A stretch of 64,000 bases of DNA. Source: Rutidosis leptorrhynchoides. Taxonomy: Eukaryota; Streptophyta; Magnoliopsida; Asterales; Asteraceae. The DNA lies in assembly GCF_046630445.1 (NCBI RefSeq), contig NC_092339.1:59604501-59668500 (forward strand). Direction: 5' to 3'. This document shows, one piece after another, positions 24,016 to 35,371 of this stretch. Below the pieces are notes generated by a model. The model worked only from the letters and a program-made list of their open reading frames with translations. It made no database searches and was not told where the DNA came from. Both the position numbers and the translations under genes were made by a program. Each line of letters opens with the position of its first letter. Within the stretch, counting starts at the first letter, position 1.

Positions 24016-25065
24016 ATGACGACAAGGAGCAAACAAGCCAACGAAGATCAAGACGAAGACGTTGAGTTCACGGCTAAGGTTGAGGCCATCTTTAAACGTC
24101 AAAAAGCGGAGTTTCTCGAGGATGTTAGAAAGGTTTTCCGGGAATCGGTTGATGGACAAATAACCGATCTAATTGATGAAAGGGTGAAGGTCGCAATCGA
24201 GGAAGCGCTTGATGCTAGAAATATTTATCCCTGAGGTGAAGGGAGTGAAGGAAATGGGAGGCGGGACTTCCATTACAAAAACTTCAAGGATGCACAACCT
24301 CCTATGTTTAATGGGGTAAGGGATCCGTTGAAGAGTACATGTTGGGTTTCCGACATCGAGGGGGCTTTCCGTACTAGTGAATGTCTTCCCGAGAAGAAAA
24401 CGAGGTACGGTTCTAGTATGTTACGTGAAGAAGCCAAGTTGTGGTGGGATGACAAGATTCAATTGTATGGCGAGGAACAATGTATGAGCTTGTCATGGGA
24501 TGAGTTCAAAAAGGAGTTCTTTGATGAATACCGAACTTCTTCCGATCTTGATAGAATCCGGGACGAGTTACACAATTTGCGACAGGGTTCGATGGACTTG
24601 GTTACTCTCAAGTCTACCTTTTTAGCAAAGACTCGTTTTTGTCCGGAGTACGTTGGTGACGATCACAAGTTGATGAAAGATTTCTACCGTACACTGAATG
24701 ACGAATTTAAGGGTAAGATTAGTCGGGGAATGGCTAAGTCTTTTGAAGAGTTGTTTGAGTTGGCTCGGGGTTTCGAACCGGAGGTGTCGAAGCCAAGCGT
24801 GTCCGATGTTAGTAAACGGAAGTTCGAAGCGACTGCGTTTTCGAACAAGAAGAGTAAAAGCGCTACCGAAGGTGTCGGAAGCGTAAAGATGAGTGACACG
24901 GGTGGTTCTAAATTCGCGTGTTATAATTGTGGACAAACGGGGCATAAGTCTCGTGATTGTCCGTTGGGCAAGGTCACATGTTTTAAGTGCCGGAAGGAGG
25001 GACACCGGAAGTCGGAATGTCCCGAGTGGAATAGTGACGGGGCGCGAAAATCTAGCGACGCTTGA
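24016..25065 (+). pseudogene. gag of element E, broken
   Basis: The N-terminal part is acidic and helical (MTTRSKQANEDQDEDVEF...). The gag domain follows with PPMFNGVRDPLK, LREEAKLWWDDK and SWDEFKKEFFDEY. Two CCHC zinc knuckles close the protein, CYNCGQTGHKSRDC (about 24,921) and CFKCRKEGHRKSEC (about 24,979). This fits a gypsy Gag that packages RNA. No protease follows. It is broken about once. Confidence 0.8.
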
Positions 25066-25139
25066 TTCAGGTACTATTCGACTTTAGTACTATCTTTATG
25101 CGGGTGATTTTGGGGTAATGATTGAGTTTATCCATGTGT

Positions 25140-25510
25140 GGTAGTGACTAGCTAGGTCGAGTTAGTCCATTGCGGTTTGATTAGCCATGTCGGGTTAATC
25201 AATTAGATGATAGGCGTTGACCGAGTCGGGTTGACCTAGTGTGTTTGACTTAACCAAGTCGGGTTAGTCGTTAGATGTTAGATGTTGATCGAGTTGAGTT
25301 AACCGGGCGGATTTGACTTAACCAAGTCGGGTTAATCAACTGTTGTTAGGGTTTGACCAAGTCGGGTTGACCGTGTGTGTTTGACTTAACCAAGTCGGGT
25401 TAATCGATTGTTGTTAGGTGTTGACCGAGGCGGGTCGACATAGTGTATTTGACTTGACCGAGTCGGGTTAATTGGGTTGGTGTTGGAGGCTTAACCAAGT
25501 CGGGTGTAAC
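25140..25510 (+). repeat. Minisatellite of ~68 bp in element E interior
   Basis: About five degenerate copies of a unit containing TTTGACTTAACCAAGTCGGG and TTGACCGAGTCGGGTTGACC. The TTTGACTTAACC marker falls near 25,243, 25,312, 25,380 and 25,448. It occupies the place where pol would be. Confidence 0.75.
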
Positions 25511-26629
25511 CATGGGATGATTAAAGGGTTACTTGTATTGTTCTCCATAAGGGTTAGCGTAGGATGGCATGCCATTCAAGAGGAGCTTACATTGATCATG
25601 TAGGTGTGCGAGAAGAGTCACGATTGTTGACTATCTTTGGTGTGTGTAAGTAACCGTGTTAACGGTTGAGAGGATACGAGTTGGGGTGTAAGTCTTGGTG
25701 GCACCAAGCATCACCATTGTAAGTGAAAGGATTGCTAGGCTTGCTTTGCGGCCTAGGCGAATAGTGACAAGCAGGCGTCACTAGAAAGTTGTAGGCGTTG
25801 AGCCGTAATGTCCATTGGATTTGTGTGACTTCGAATAGTCAAGTGTCATATGACACCGAGGAGGGACCCGAAAGGGTCGAGTGATTGAGACTCGGTGGTA
25901 GTAATGGGAGTTACATAACACTACGTCAGGTGCCCTCCGTATACCTGCAAGTGGAATGCTTCACTCCGATGTTGTGATTATTTTGTACTTGGGTACCGAC
26001 GAGAAAACCCGAAGGTACGAAGATGGTTTATTGTGAAGATTAGCGGGCATCGACGTTTGACCGATTCAAAAGGTCGAGTTTCGAGTATCTTGAGGTAAGT
26101 CCGTGGAAAATTTTGAGTATGACCAACGTTGGTGCCGGTCATGTGTGTGTGGAATGTTGAAATTTCACAAGATATTATCGTCTTGACGGTGATAAGGTAG
26201 GGTTAAAACCCTAAGTGGGGGAGTATGTACCCGGAGGGTACGATGTTTCTTCGGTTTGGTAGGCGTGTTTGAGCCATTTGCCGGAAGTTGTCTCGTTTGG
26301 GGAGCCAACTAGGGGCGTAGAGTGTTAGTTTGGACTGTCTCATGTAGGGGCGTGTTAGTGTAGAGTGCGTTCGGGAACGAACTCTCTAGAGTATTGGCGG
26401 TGGGCGTTAGAACTCTAAGTCATGAGTTGGAGTATGCCAAGGAATTTCTGAAGGATAGTTGTGCGATTGGAACGTTGCATGGTGGTAAAGCGTGATCTAT
26501 AGGATGCAATGGCGGCATCAAAGGGTCCGAAATTGTGTGAGAACTCGAAGACTTGAGGAAAGTGTGTTGTTTTTGTTCGCGATGAGGTTTAGATCGCGAG
26601 GACGCGATCCAATTTAAGTGGGGGAGAGT
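25511..26629 (+). other. Element E interior after gag, non-coding
   Basis: No open frame of note and no pol motif. A purine tract AAGTGGGGGAG occurs twice: once at about 26,212-26,222 followed by TATGTACCCGG, and once at 26,616-26,628 directly before the 3' LTR, where it serves as the polypurine tract. Confidence 0.6.
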
Positions 26630-29369
26630 TGTAAGACCCAAATATTTATTGTACATAATGTATTCATGGTGTACGATGCGTATATGAAGTGTACGAAGCA
26701 TGTACGTGTTGCTTGCTCGAATGTCGAAGAAAACTGGACGTTGTTTGAGGTACAAGGTGTGTACGTATCTTTTCAACCCAAAATAAAGTTTGAGTTGATG
26801 TTTCAAAGCCTTACCATTGGAAAGAATATCTTATTACGTTTCCAACGATATTTGATTCATCGAAAACGGAGCTACGGTCGAAAAGTTATGGCCAAAACAA
26901 GTTGCTGAAACCTGTTTTGGGCTCGACCACAATTTCCAGTTATTTGGAGCGGAGCTCCACCTTCTGGCGCGGCGCGCCGATTGCTGCAGAGGCAATTTTC
27001 AGCCTTTTTAAAAGGTTTAAATGAGGGGTACTTTGGTCTTTTCAATTAGGGTCGGTTTGGGGTCATCAAAACTGATCTAGAGCTCCATTGGAGCTCATTT
27101 TCACTCATCAAACACTCTCATCTTCAAACCCTAGAGTGAGAGGAGAGTTTTAGAGAGAGAGAGCTCCAATTGGAGAAGAAGAAGGGTGTTTCGGGGCCAA
27201 ACCTCGGGTATTAAAGTTGTTCTACTCGTCAACGGCATCATTTTGGCGGTATTGGTAAGTTTAAACTCCGAACTTCATCTTTGTAATTTGATATTCAAGT
27301 TTAGGGTTTTGAACTAGTTAGTTATAAAACTCTTTTAGGAGGTGAAATGGGTAATTGTAACTAGTTATTGTTGATGTTGGTGGGTTTAGGATTGGATGAT
27401 GATATTGTTAGTTTGTAAACTAATTTTATTGATGAAATCACTAGCTAACTTGGATTATTAGTGATTTGGGGTGTAAGTTCACAAATTGGGTGTTTTGACT
27501 AGTTTTAGGTCAAAATGGGTTTTTGTGTAAATGTTGGTCTAAAATGCATTTAAAGCCTAAAAGAGGTGTATTTAGGCATTTCGGGAACGCGGGAAATGGT
27601 CTCGTTAGTTTTGGACTTTCGAGTATCGTTAAAAGTGCAAAAAGGCGTAGATTGCACTTTATGTCAATTTGGGCGGGTCGTGAGTCCAAATGGGGGATTG
27701 GTTGATCAAACCTTGTGCAAAATGTATTAGTTGGACATAATCACTATTCGATTGTGATTATGAGTGGTTCGGGTGAGATTTGACTTAGTCAAAGTTGGTC
27801 AAGTGTATATAGTCGAAATTACACTTGTGATGTGTTAAGTCGAATAGGCTTAAGTTGTAGCTTATTTGCATGTATGATTTGCGTAGGTGATATACATGAA
27901 GTCGGTGGAAGGAGTTCAAGTTTGCGAGTTGCACTTCTTCAAGTAATCGAGGTGAGTGGAATATTTATACATGTATGTATGTGGTTTATTTACTCGTACG
28001 CGATGTGGGCCTTTGGTGCCACATCGTGAGTAGTGGGCGTTATGTCACAAGTCGGTGACACTTCATAGTGTTCACAAGCCGGTGACACTAGGTGGTGCTT
28101 CACAAGTCGGTGATGCCACATGGAGGTTCACAAGTCGGTGACCCATATGTATTGATGGGGGTTCACAAGTCGGTGATACCCTTGGGTGATTCACAAGTTG
28201 GTGACACCCTATAGTGTTCACAAGTCGGTGACACTTAGTAGCGCTTCACAAGTCGGTGATGTCACATGGAGGTTCACAAGTCGGTGACCCATATGTATTG
28301 ATGGGGGTTCACAAGTCGGTGATACCCTTGGGTGATTCACAAGTCGGTGACACCTATAGTGTTCACAAGTCGGTGACACTTAGTGGCGCTTCACAAGTCG
28401 GTGATGTCACATGGAGGTTCACAAGTCGGTGACCCATATGTATTGATGGGGGTTCACAAGTCGGTGATACCCTTGGGTGATTCACAAGTCGGTGACACCC
28501 TATAGTGTTCACAAGTCGGTGACACTTAGTGGCGCTTCACAAGTCGGTGATGTCACATGGCGTTCACAAGTCGGTGACCCATAGATATTGGTGGGTAGTT
28601 CACAAGTCGGTGACACCCTTTAATGAGTCACAAGTCGGTGACAACATACGAGTGAGACTCGACGTTATTGGTCGTCTACAAGTCGGTAGTGCCATAGCGG
28701 GGAACGGTTTGTTATATTTATGCATTGTTATGATTTTAGTATAATATTGTGACGATTTATATACTAACGTTGTTGCTAGTCGTATGTTTGGTGTTGCTAG
28801 CTCGTTTATGCATTTTGTTTGCATGGTTTTGTAAGTGGATGCGTGTAGGTAAATTACATATGTATATGTATAAGTATTGCATTCACTAAGCATTAGCTTA
28901 CCCTCTCGTTGTTGACTTTTTTATAGATTGCATGGATGCGGAGGCTCGGGTAAGCGGGGACTAGTGGACTTGCGTAGTTGCTTTAGAAGGCTTGCTTTTG
29001 GATTGATTAGGATTGGGTAGCGTATCCCCAATCGCCATGCTCGGCCTTTATTTTGTATTACAAATCATGTGGTTGAAAACTTGTATTTTCGTACGAAAGT
29101 CGTAAAACGGCCGATGTGGGCCCGGTCTCGTAAAACTTATTTTATGAATGGAACATGTTAGTTTTTCATATATGAATATGTTGTGAATAGTGTTTTGCCT
29201 AAATACGTCGGGAAGTGGTCAAACATTTTAGCATTTCAAGACTTTTTGGACAGGCCACTTTGGCGCGCCGCGCAAGGTTATGGCGCGCCGCGCCACCTGC
29301 TGAACAAAGAATTTTTTTTATTTTGGTAAATTTCACGTGGTCGATTGTATATCGGGTTGGGTTGTTACA
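26630..29369 (+). repeat. Element E 3' LTR
   Basis: 2740 bp with the same ends as the 5' copy. It has the same tandem array (marker string at 28218, 28363 and 28509, so one unit has lost a base). It is followed by the duplication CTGAG. Confidence 0.9.
28040..28690 (+). repeat. TTCACAAGTCGGTGA array in the 3' LTR of E
   Basis: The same array as at 22264-22910, in the same number and order of higher-order units, with a few single-base differences. The array therefore predates this insertion rather than having expanded after it. Confidence 0.9.
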
Positions 29370-29374
29370 CTGAG

Positions 29375-30685
29375 GTTTTTAATCATATATGAGCATGTTA
29401 GAACAAGTTACATATTAATCGGAGGTGCGTAGCATAGTTAGAATTTTTCGTAAAATGACCAACCAAAACAGCCCTAGATAGTCCATTTGGACGGCGTCCA
29501 AATATGCTGGACGGCGTCCAGTAATGAAGGTCTGGACGGTGTCCCAAGGTTTGGACGGCGTCCAGAATGGTACTCAGGTTTGCTTTGCTGAAATCACACA
29601 AGTGCACGAACCAAACTTCAAATAATCACAATTTGTGAACCGAAAACACTTAGATCATGTATCTTATATCGTCGGAAAGGTATTTTGACGAGGAACGCAA
29701 CTAAACACTTATTATCAAGCAACAACATAATTTACAATAACCAAAATCTCGTCAAGTGATCATTAAAAGTTCATTTTCCAAGTTTCAATTTCTCAAAATG
29801 CATTTCATGATTCGGGAATCCAATCTACACATATGATATGCCGTTTCGAGGGTAATTAAACATACAATACAAGTAAATACTCACTAATGACATTTCATAG
29901 CATTCAAGGCATCAAAAGTCCATTTTAAGTCTATCAAACCCTAACCAAAATTCACAAACTCATAATCATGTTATTGAACTTTTCTTAATCATCCTACACA
30001 TCAAAATGAAGCTAGTGATACTAGTAATACAATTAAAACATGAACTTTTAACATCTAACAACATATAACCATCCAAAACTCAAGATGAAACACACACTTT
30101 TCAAGTTCATGCTAGTTACACCAAAACATCAAGATCGAGCATACAATCATATATTCATGTTAGACTCGAGCCATAGACACTAATTAACACTTTTATAAGT
30201 TAAAAACATCAAGAACAAAGAATCTAGTGATTTTAGAAAGTTACCCAAATGAGATGAAATTGGTATCAAGTTGTAGAGGATGAAGAGAGGATCACAAATA
30301 TGTAGTCGGATTTGTTGTGAGCTTCCTAGAGGTGAAATGGATGATGAATCCTTGTTTGAGTTCTTGAGAGAAAAGGGAAGTAAGAAAAGAGATAGAGAGT
30401 GTGAATGAATGAGTGGAGGTGGTGAGGTGGTTGACTAGTCAACTACTAGCCACCTCTTTGGTCAAATGGCGAAACTAGTCCCTCGATTTCGGATGCGGGT
30501 GCGTGAATTACCTAAACGAAATATTTTAAAAACGCGTATTAAAGGAAGATGTTATAATCCAATAACGGAAAATATTAATAATGTTAGCTAACGGAGGATA
30601 CGAATCTAGATACGAAGGGTATTATTAAAAAAAAAAGAAAAGACGGGCGTTAAAATAATTTAACGGAAAAATGCGGGATGTTACA
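29375..30685 (-). repeat. Family D 3' LTR, proximal part
   Basis: On the - strand it begins TGTAACATCCCGCATTTTTC at 30685. At 29489-29570 it has four to five copies of the palindrome CTGGACGCCGTCCAG (some changed), as in the + strand family D LTR at 56296-56375. The TATGGTTAC-free A/T-rich middle has no gene. Confidence 0.65.
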
Positions 30686-31740
30686 TTACCCACACCTTAA
30701 AAGAAATTTCGTCCCGAAATTTAGTTGGAAGTAGTAGTTGACGTCTTTTCCTCGAGACCTAGTGTTGTCAATTCTATGAATGAGTGAAGGTACTTCCTTT
30801 TTATTTGGTCCTCTTTTGGCATTCCCACGAATCTGGATAGTCGGGGTTTTACATTGTATTAAGGCTTGGTTTTACGATCCACAATTTCAACCGGTTTTCC
30901 TATGAAGAGGAGTTCGTCATCGATAGTAAGTTTATCTAGAAGAATGGCACGTTCCTGTTCCGCAGGACTCGTCTCTAAGTTTGTTACATGGAACGTAGGG
31001 TAATTGGAAACTTAATTGAGCCAGAAGATCTAAACGGTGGGAAGCGATTCCAATACGCCCCAAGATTTCAAAAGGATTAAGATTGCGGAAATAACTTTTC
31101 TCGATTTTCCGAAATGGATTACACCTTTCCAAGGTGCGGTTTTTCAATATTACGCGGTTACTCACTTGGAATTCGAGAGGGTTACGCCTAACATCGGCAT
31201 AGTCCTTTTGGCGACTACGGGCCGTCTTGAACCCTTCTCGGACTTGAACGATCTCAACGGTTGTTTCTTGAATGATTTCGGATCCGGTGATTTGCTTGTC
31301 ACCTACTTCGGTTCACGAATAGGAGAATGACATTTGCGGTCATATAAGGTTTCGAAAAGTGCGGTGTCAACACACGAGTGGTAACTACTGTTGTAATAGG
31401 GATCAACTAAAGGCGACAATACAAGTTTGTAACATGTCTTTCCAAGATTTGAATCGTACGTTCGCTTGGTCCGTCGGGGTATGGATGATACGCGGTACTC
31501 ATGTCTAAACGTGTTCCCAAGGCTTCTTGTGAAACTAGAAGTGAAACGAGTATTTCGATCCGAGATAATTGATAAACGTACACCGGGTTGGAATAGAATT
31601 CTTTAAGATATGTTTGAACAAGTTAGTTAGGGCTCGAAAACGTTTGTTGGAACAAGTTTCTTATCAGCTACTGAAAACGTTCGTCAGGGATATTCACCCT
31701 CGTGGCGAATACTAGTAATACGTGAAGAGTCTCTCTCTCC
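30686..31740 (-). pseudogene. Remnant of the 3' end of pol, family D, broken
   Basis: On the - strand, around 31,090-31,020, it reads like the integrase C-terminal motif of chromoviruses (a stretch resembling GPFEILERIGPVAYRLELP). The end AAATTTCGGGACGAAATTTC just upstream of the LTR (30,700-30,720) also occurs at the end of family A pol. The remnant is heavily worn, with many breaks. Confidence 0.5.
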
Positions 31741-32210
31741 ATTTAGAATTTAGATAAAAGGGTATTATTAAAATAAAATAAAAAAGACGGGCGTTAAAAT
31801 AATTTAACGGAAAAATACGGGATGTTACAGAGGGGCAGGCGGGTCGGATTTGAGTCTTGAATACGGGTCGGTAAATGTAACACCCTGATTTTTTTTATTC
31901 ACAGCGGAAGTAAAGATAATGATCAAAATAGCCCTGGTTAATGCTTACAAAAACACAGTTTACAAACTACTAGTGTTAACATACATTACAACGCTACACA
32001 AGGACGGTGTTACATGAAAACATTACAAAACTCTGGTCACAACCAGTTTTAAGACGAAGTAAGAAAACATCAGAGTTAAGCCCTCAGTCAAACATGTGTT
32101 CTGACCCGACCGTAACACCCATCTAACTAGCAGTGCCTGAACCTGCAATGGGTGGAAATGTGAGGGATTAGCACAACTGCTAAATGAATGGATACTATCT
32201 AACAGACCAA

Positions 32211-32534
32211 GGGCCCGTTTGATTTTTTTCTTATTAAGTTCTGAATCTGAACGGATATATGATGTCTGTGAGGAATAAGTGATGAATAAATAATTAGTGT
32301 TTGTTTTATCTGCTGAAAAGTTATCTGAATAATTAAAATTACTAGATTAACCCTATATGTGAGCAGTTATAAGAGCAGTTAATAAAAAGTAAGAACTTAA
32401 ATGGAAATTCACATTTAATTCAGTTGTTTTATTAAGTCGTGTCTTATTTCGTAAGTTAAAAACAAATACCTCTCCATGACTTTTTAAATTAATTTCATAC
32501 CATTAAGTCAATTATGTCAAAAACAAACATGGCC
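32211..32534. mobile_element. MITE (PIF/Harbinger-like ends) inside the solo LTR
   Basis: 324 bp with ends GGGCCCGTTTGATTTTTT and, inverted, GGCCATGTTTGTTTTTGAC. The family B LTR at 1621 lacks an equivalent. Flanking triplets are CAA and TAA, close to the TWA duplication typical of PIF/Harbinger but not identical. Confidence 0.5.
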
Positions 32535-33184
32535 TAAGCATAAGCAAACTGAACATGCAAGGGTCATAATTATGCTAACGTCTGAACTAGCATACATCAG
32601 CCACAAATGACAATATGAGTTGTACGAGCACACGACTTAGCTGATCAGGCTACAGTTTACCGATAGCCCGCTTTACTGAATCCACTGCATAACCGTCCAG
32701 ACGCAACACATGCGTCCTTCTATGCTATACTGAACAGACAGTAATACCATGACTCGACCACGCTACCACGGTCGACCTCACATAAACCTTACCTTGCCGC
32801 CTCGATGGGTTCCCAACCTTGCCGCCTCAGTTGGTGTCTAACAAACAGTGCACATAAGATCACAGATAATCAGTCATGCAATCGTCTCAACTAGCATGAC
32901 AATATCTAACTACGCATGGCAATCACAATGAACATTACTATAATAAATCAACATGGTAATAACAGTCTGAACAAGTAGCGTGTCAGCTACTTAATACTCT
33001 ATCCGGAGATAGACCCATTCACTGAATACCAGCAACTAGCTTAGATAATCTATCACTGAGTTGCTTCCTTATCTTTATCACTTGAACATAAGGCAAATCA
33101 AGTTAGTACAGTGTTCTAATCAAAATTAGACACACGGACAGCATGACGACTATACATCAACACTTAGTAAAATTTTAACTGCCA

Positions 33185-33355
33185 AAGACCCTCGGTCGAC
33201 TGTCAGAGACAGTCGGAAGACTGTCAACACACACTCGACCGAGTGTCTATACACTCGGTCGATGGTTATTTCCAGACACACTCAGTCGATGGTCTACACA
33301 CTCGGTCGATGGTCGAGACTGCCGGTCGAGTGTCTGAAGACACTCGGCCGACCAT
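33185..33355. repeat. Palindrome cluster in the solo LTR B
   Basis: About ten variants of CACTCGGTCGA / ACTCGACCGAGTG and CAGTCGGAAGACTG lie within 170 bp, the counterpart of 2303-2505. The motif core has drifted between the two copies while the palindromic form stayed. Confidence 0.65.
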
Positions 33356-34134
33356 GTTCATCTGCAGAAGAAGATGAACACAACTACAGGTTTCACCCAA
33401 AATTCATCAATTCTTGCTCTAGAGCTCGTTTCTGACCTCAAAACTGACCGAATCAAGTACACCAAACATCAAGAAACATAAACCCACAAGATTTTGTCAC
33501 AAACAACATCTAAATCAAACTATTTTGACCCAAATTACACTTTTAGCAAACCTAACACAATATCCCTATTCTCCCAAAGATTAAAGCTTGAAACACTTAT
33601 ATTCTTATCTCAAAAGACTCAGTAAATCATGAGCAACAAGAAATTCTAAATGAATTGAGCTCTAGAACAAAATTAGGAATCTAGGGTTTGATGGTTGAAG
33701 ATGAAGAAGGTATGGAGTGTATTTGGTAATTTCTAAAGAGTTGGAGAGAATGAGATATCATGCAGTACACTAGTTCACTTAATTGGGATTTATTTCCCTA
33801 CCTCACAACACACGAGTATTTATCAGTAATCTGGCCCCAAACGCTCCTCGTTTGGCGACCCAAATGGGGTCCAAAACAAATAAACTGAACTGTTCCGTAA
33901 CTCTGATCACAAAGCGAATCTAACAATGCCATGAAATAAATAATCACGATAAATAATTATAAGCACAAATAGCGAGGCCTAAGGGCAAAATCGTCAACTT
34001 ACGGCTAGGCCCGGTCTGAGGATGTTACAGTAAAATCTCCCCGGGACAATCCGGCTTTCAGGATAATAAATGCCACAAATATTTTTAAGGGGAGGGACTC
34101 GAAAAAACTAGTAGTTAAAAGCTACTAAAACTAA

Positions 34135-34253
34135 AGCTTCATTTGGCTCATGGAATCCAATAGGATTCCGGTGGAACTGGAATTAAATTTAGACACGCGT
34201 CATGTCTAAATTCAATTCAAATTCCGCCGGAATCCTATGAACCAAACGGAGCC
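34135..34253. mobile_element. Small foldback MITE with TAA duplication
   Basis: 119 bp and almost wholly an imperfect hairpin. The outer ~20 bp (AGCTTCATTTGGCTCATGGA) pair with the inverted other end (GGCTCCGTTTGGTTCATAGGA), and inner arms AGGATTCCGG / CCGGAATCCT pair as well. It is flanked by TAA on both sides (34132-34134, 34254-34256), which fits PIF/Harbinger. Confidence 0.65.
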
Positions 34254-34687
34254 TAAAACACTTGAGAAAAAAACTCATATTTTTTTTATTAATTTACTTT
34301 TAATTTATTCGCAATAGCAGCTATACCAAACACTCAAATATATCTAAAAACTAACTATCAAGTATCAACTACTAGCTATATTTACTAAACACATCTAAAA
34401 ATGGGTCATAACATATTTTCTTGTCATTCAAAAACATTAGTTATCATGAAGTCACGAACAAATGTGTTAAAAGGTTTAACATTCAATCCTAAATCATTAA
34501 GAGCCAATTAAACAAATACCGTGTAAGTCTTGAGATAGCATATTAAAAGGAAAATAGCAAATATATAACACAAAATATTAAATTTCAATATTATCTAAAT
34601 AGACTAGGAGCTATAATACTTATTTAGATTGAAATGTCATTTCACAATATTTTCTGAGTGTATTTTGATCAGTTTGCTTCTATATTC

Positions 34688-34692
<5 letters not shown>

Positions 34693-34720
<28 letters not shown>
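34693..34720. repeat. Poly-T tract
   Basis: An uninterrupted T run of about 30 bases in intergenic DNA. The surrounding 34,260-35,060 is A/T-rich with no gene seen. Confidence 0.8.
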
Positions 34721-34723
<3 letters not shown>

Positions 34724-35069
34724 ATTGCCCATATAAGTTTATGATTTTGATTTTATATGCATTAATGAAATGATAATGACTAGTTTTAAAACATGAAATT
34801 GATGGAATATTTGTCACTTGACAATCATGTTATCATCCATTTAGATGTTATAAGTATGATGTAAACATTTATAATATCGTATATTCGTATCCAGTTATAA
34901 TTCGACGCTATTTTGTAGCTATAATTACAAAATAGCTTGATTGTTACCTCATGTAGATACGATAAAGTGAAATCTTGGTGTGAGAATTTGATATGTCATA
35001 TAACTATAACTATTTTATCCTATCCTATTATAAACAATCTCGAGCACACTGCACACTATGATGCTTATT

Positions 35070-35363
35070 CATTGGCGACTCTAAGTGTATATCCGTAAAG
35101 TCACGGGACACTACTAGTTTAAAATTTTTTAGTAGAAAATACTCTTTAAATTGTATAGGACACCACTAAAATTATCCGCAGGACCCCATATATTTTTCAA
35201 ATTTATAGTTTTTTTTTTAAATTATTTAGGACACCACTAAATTTAACTACTCGGACACCATATATTTTTTTGGTATAAATTACCACAAAAATAACACTCA
35301 AATATAATTAGTAGTGAAAAAATTTCAAGACCCCATTGCATTTTAATCCTAGAATCACCACTC
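35070..35363. mobile_element. hAT-like MITE with perfect 8-bp duplication
   Basis: 294 bp with ends CATTGGCGACTC and, inverted, GAGTGGTGATTC. It is flanked on both sides by TGCTTATT (35062-35069 and 35364-35371). An 8-bp duplication and a CAGTGGCG-like end are typical of hAT elements. There is no coding capacity. Confidence 0.75.
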
Positions 35364-35371
35364 TGCTTATT

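Larger units (their letters stand above)
20850..29369 (+). mobile_element. Element E: LTR element with gag only (TR-GAG type)
   Basis: 8520 bp with 5' LTR 20850-23593, interior 23594-26629 and 3' LTR 26630-29369. A perfect 5-bp target-site duplication CTGAG lies at 20845-20849 and 29370-29374. The PBS is TGGTATCAGAGC at 23596-23607, and a purine tract AAGTGGGGGAGAG ends just before the 3' LTR. The interior is only 3.0 kb and holds a gag but no protease, RT or integrase motif that I can see. It is therefore non-autonomous and would depend on enzymes from another gypsy element (inference). The LTRs look about 99% identical, so the insertion is recent. Gag is broken at least once. Confidence 0.85.
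19751..31829 (-). mobile_element. Family D gypsy element, internally deleted, split by element E
   Basis: Read on the - strand, it begins TGTAACATCCCGTATTTTTC at 31829 and ends ...CGGGTCGCTACA at 19751. Parts from right to left are a scrap of 5' LTR (31741-31829), a remnant of the end of pol (30686-31740), and a 3' LTR (30685 down to 29375, then 20849 down to 19751) split by element E. Flanking pentamers AAGGG (19746-19750) and GAGGG (31830-31834) match in four of five bases and may be its target-site duplication. Most of the interior is missing and what remains is broken. It is older than element E. Confidence 0.65.
31876..34029 (-). mobile_element. Solo LTR of family B
   Basis: 2154 bp including a later MITE. 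It is TGTAACACCC at one end and GGATGTTACA at the other, with a perfect target-site duplication GTAAA at 31871-31875 and 34030-34034. There is no interior, so the element was reduced by recombination between its LTRs. On the - strand its start matches 1621 onward. Confidence 0.85.

Noticed and set aside
29398-29607. 69-aa frame on the - strand
   Set aside because: It reads through the palindrome cluster of LTR D; no coding character.
31037-31330. 97-aa + strand frame
   Set aside because: It is antisense to the pol remnant of element D.
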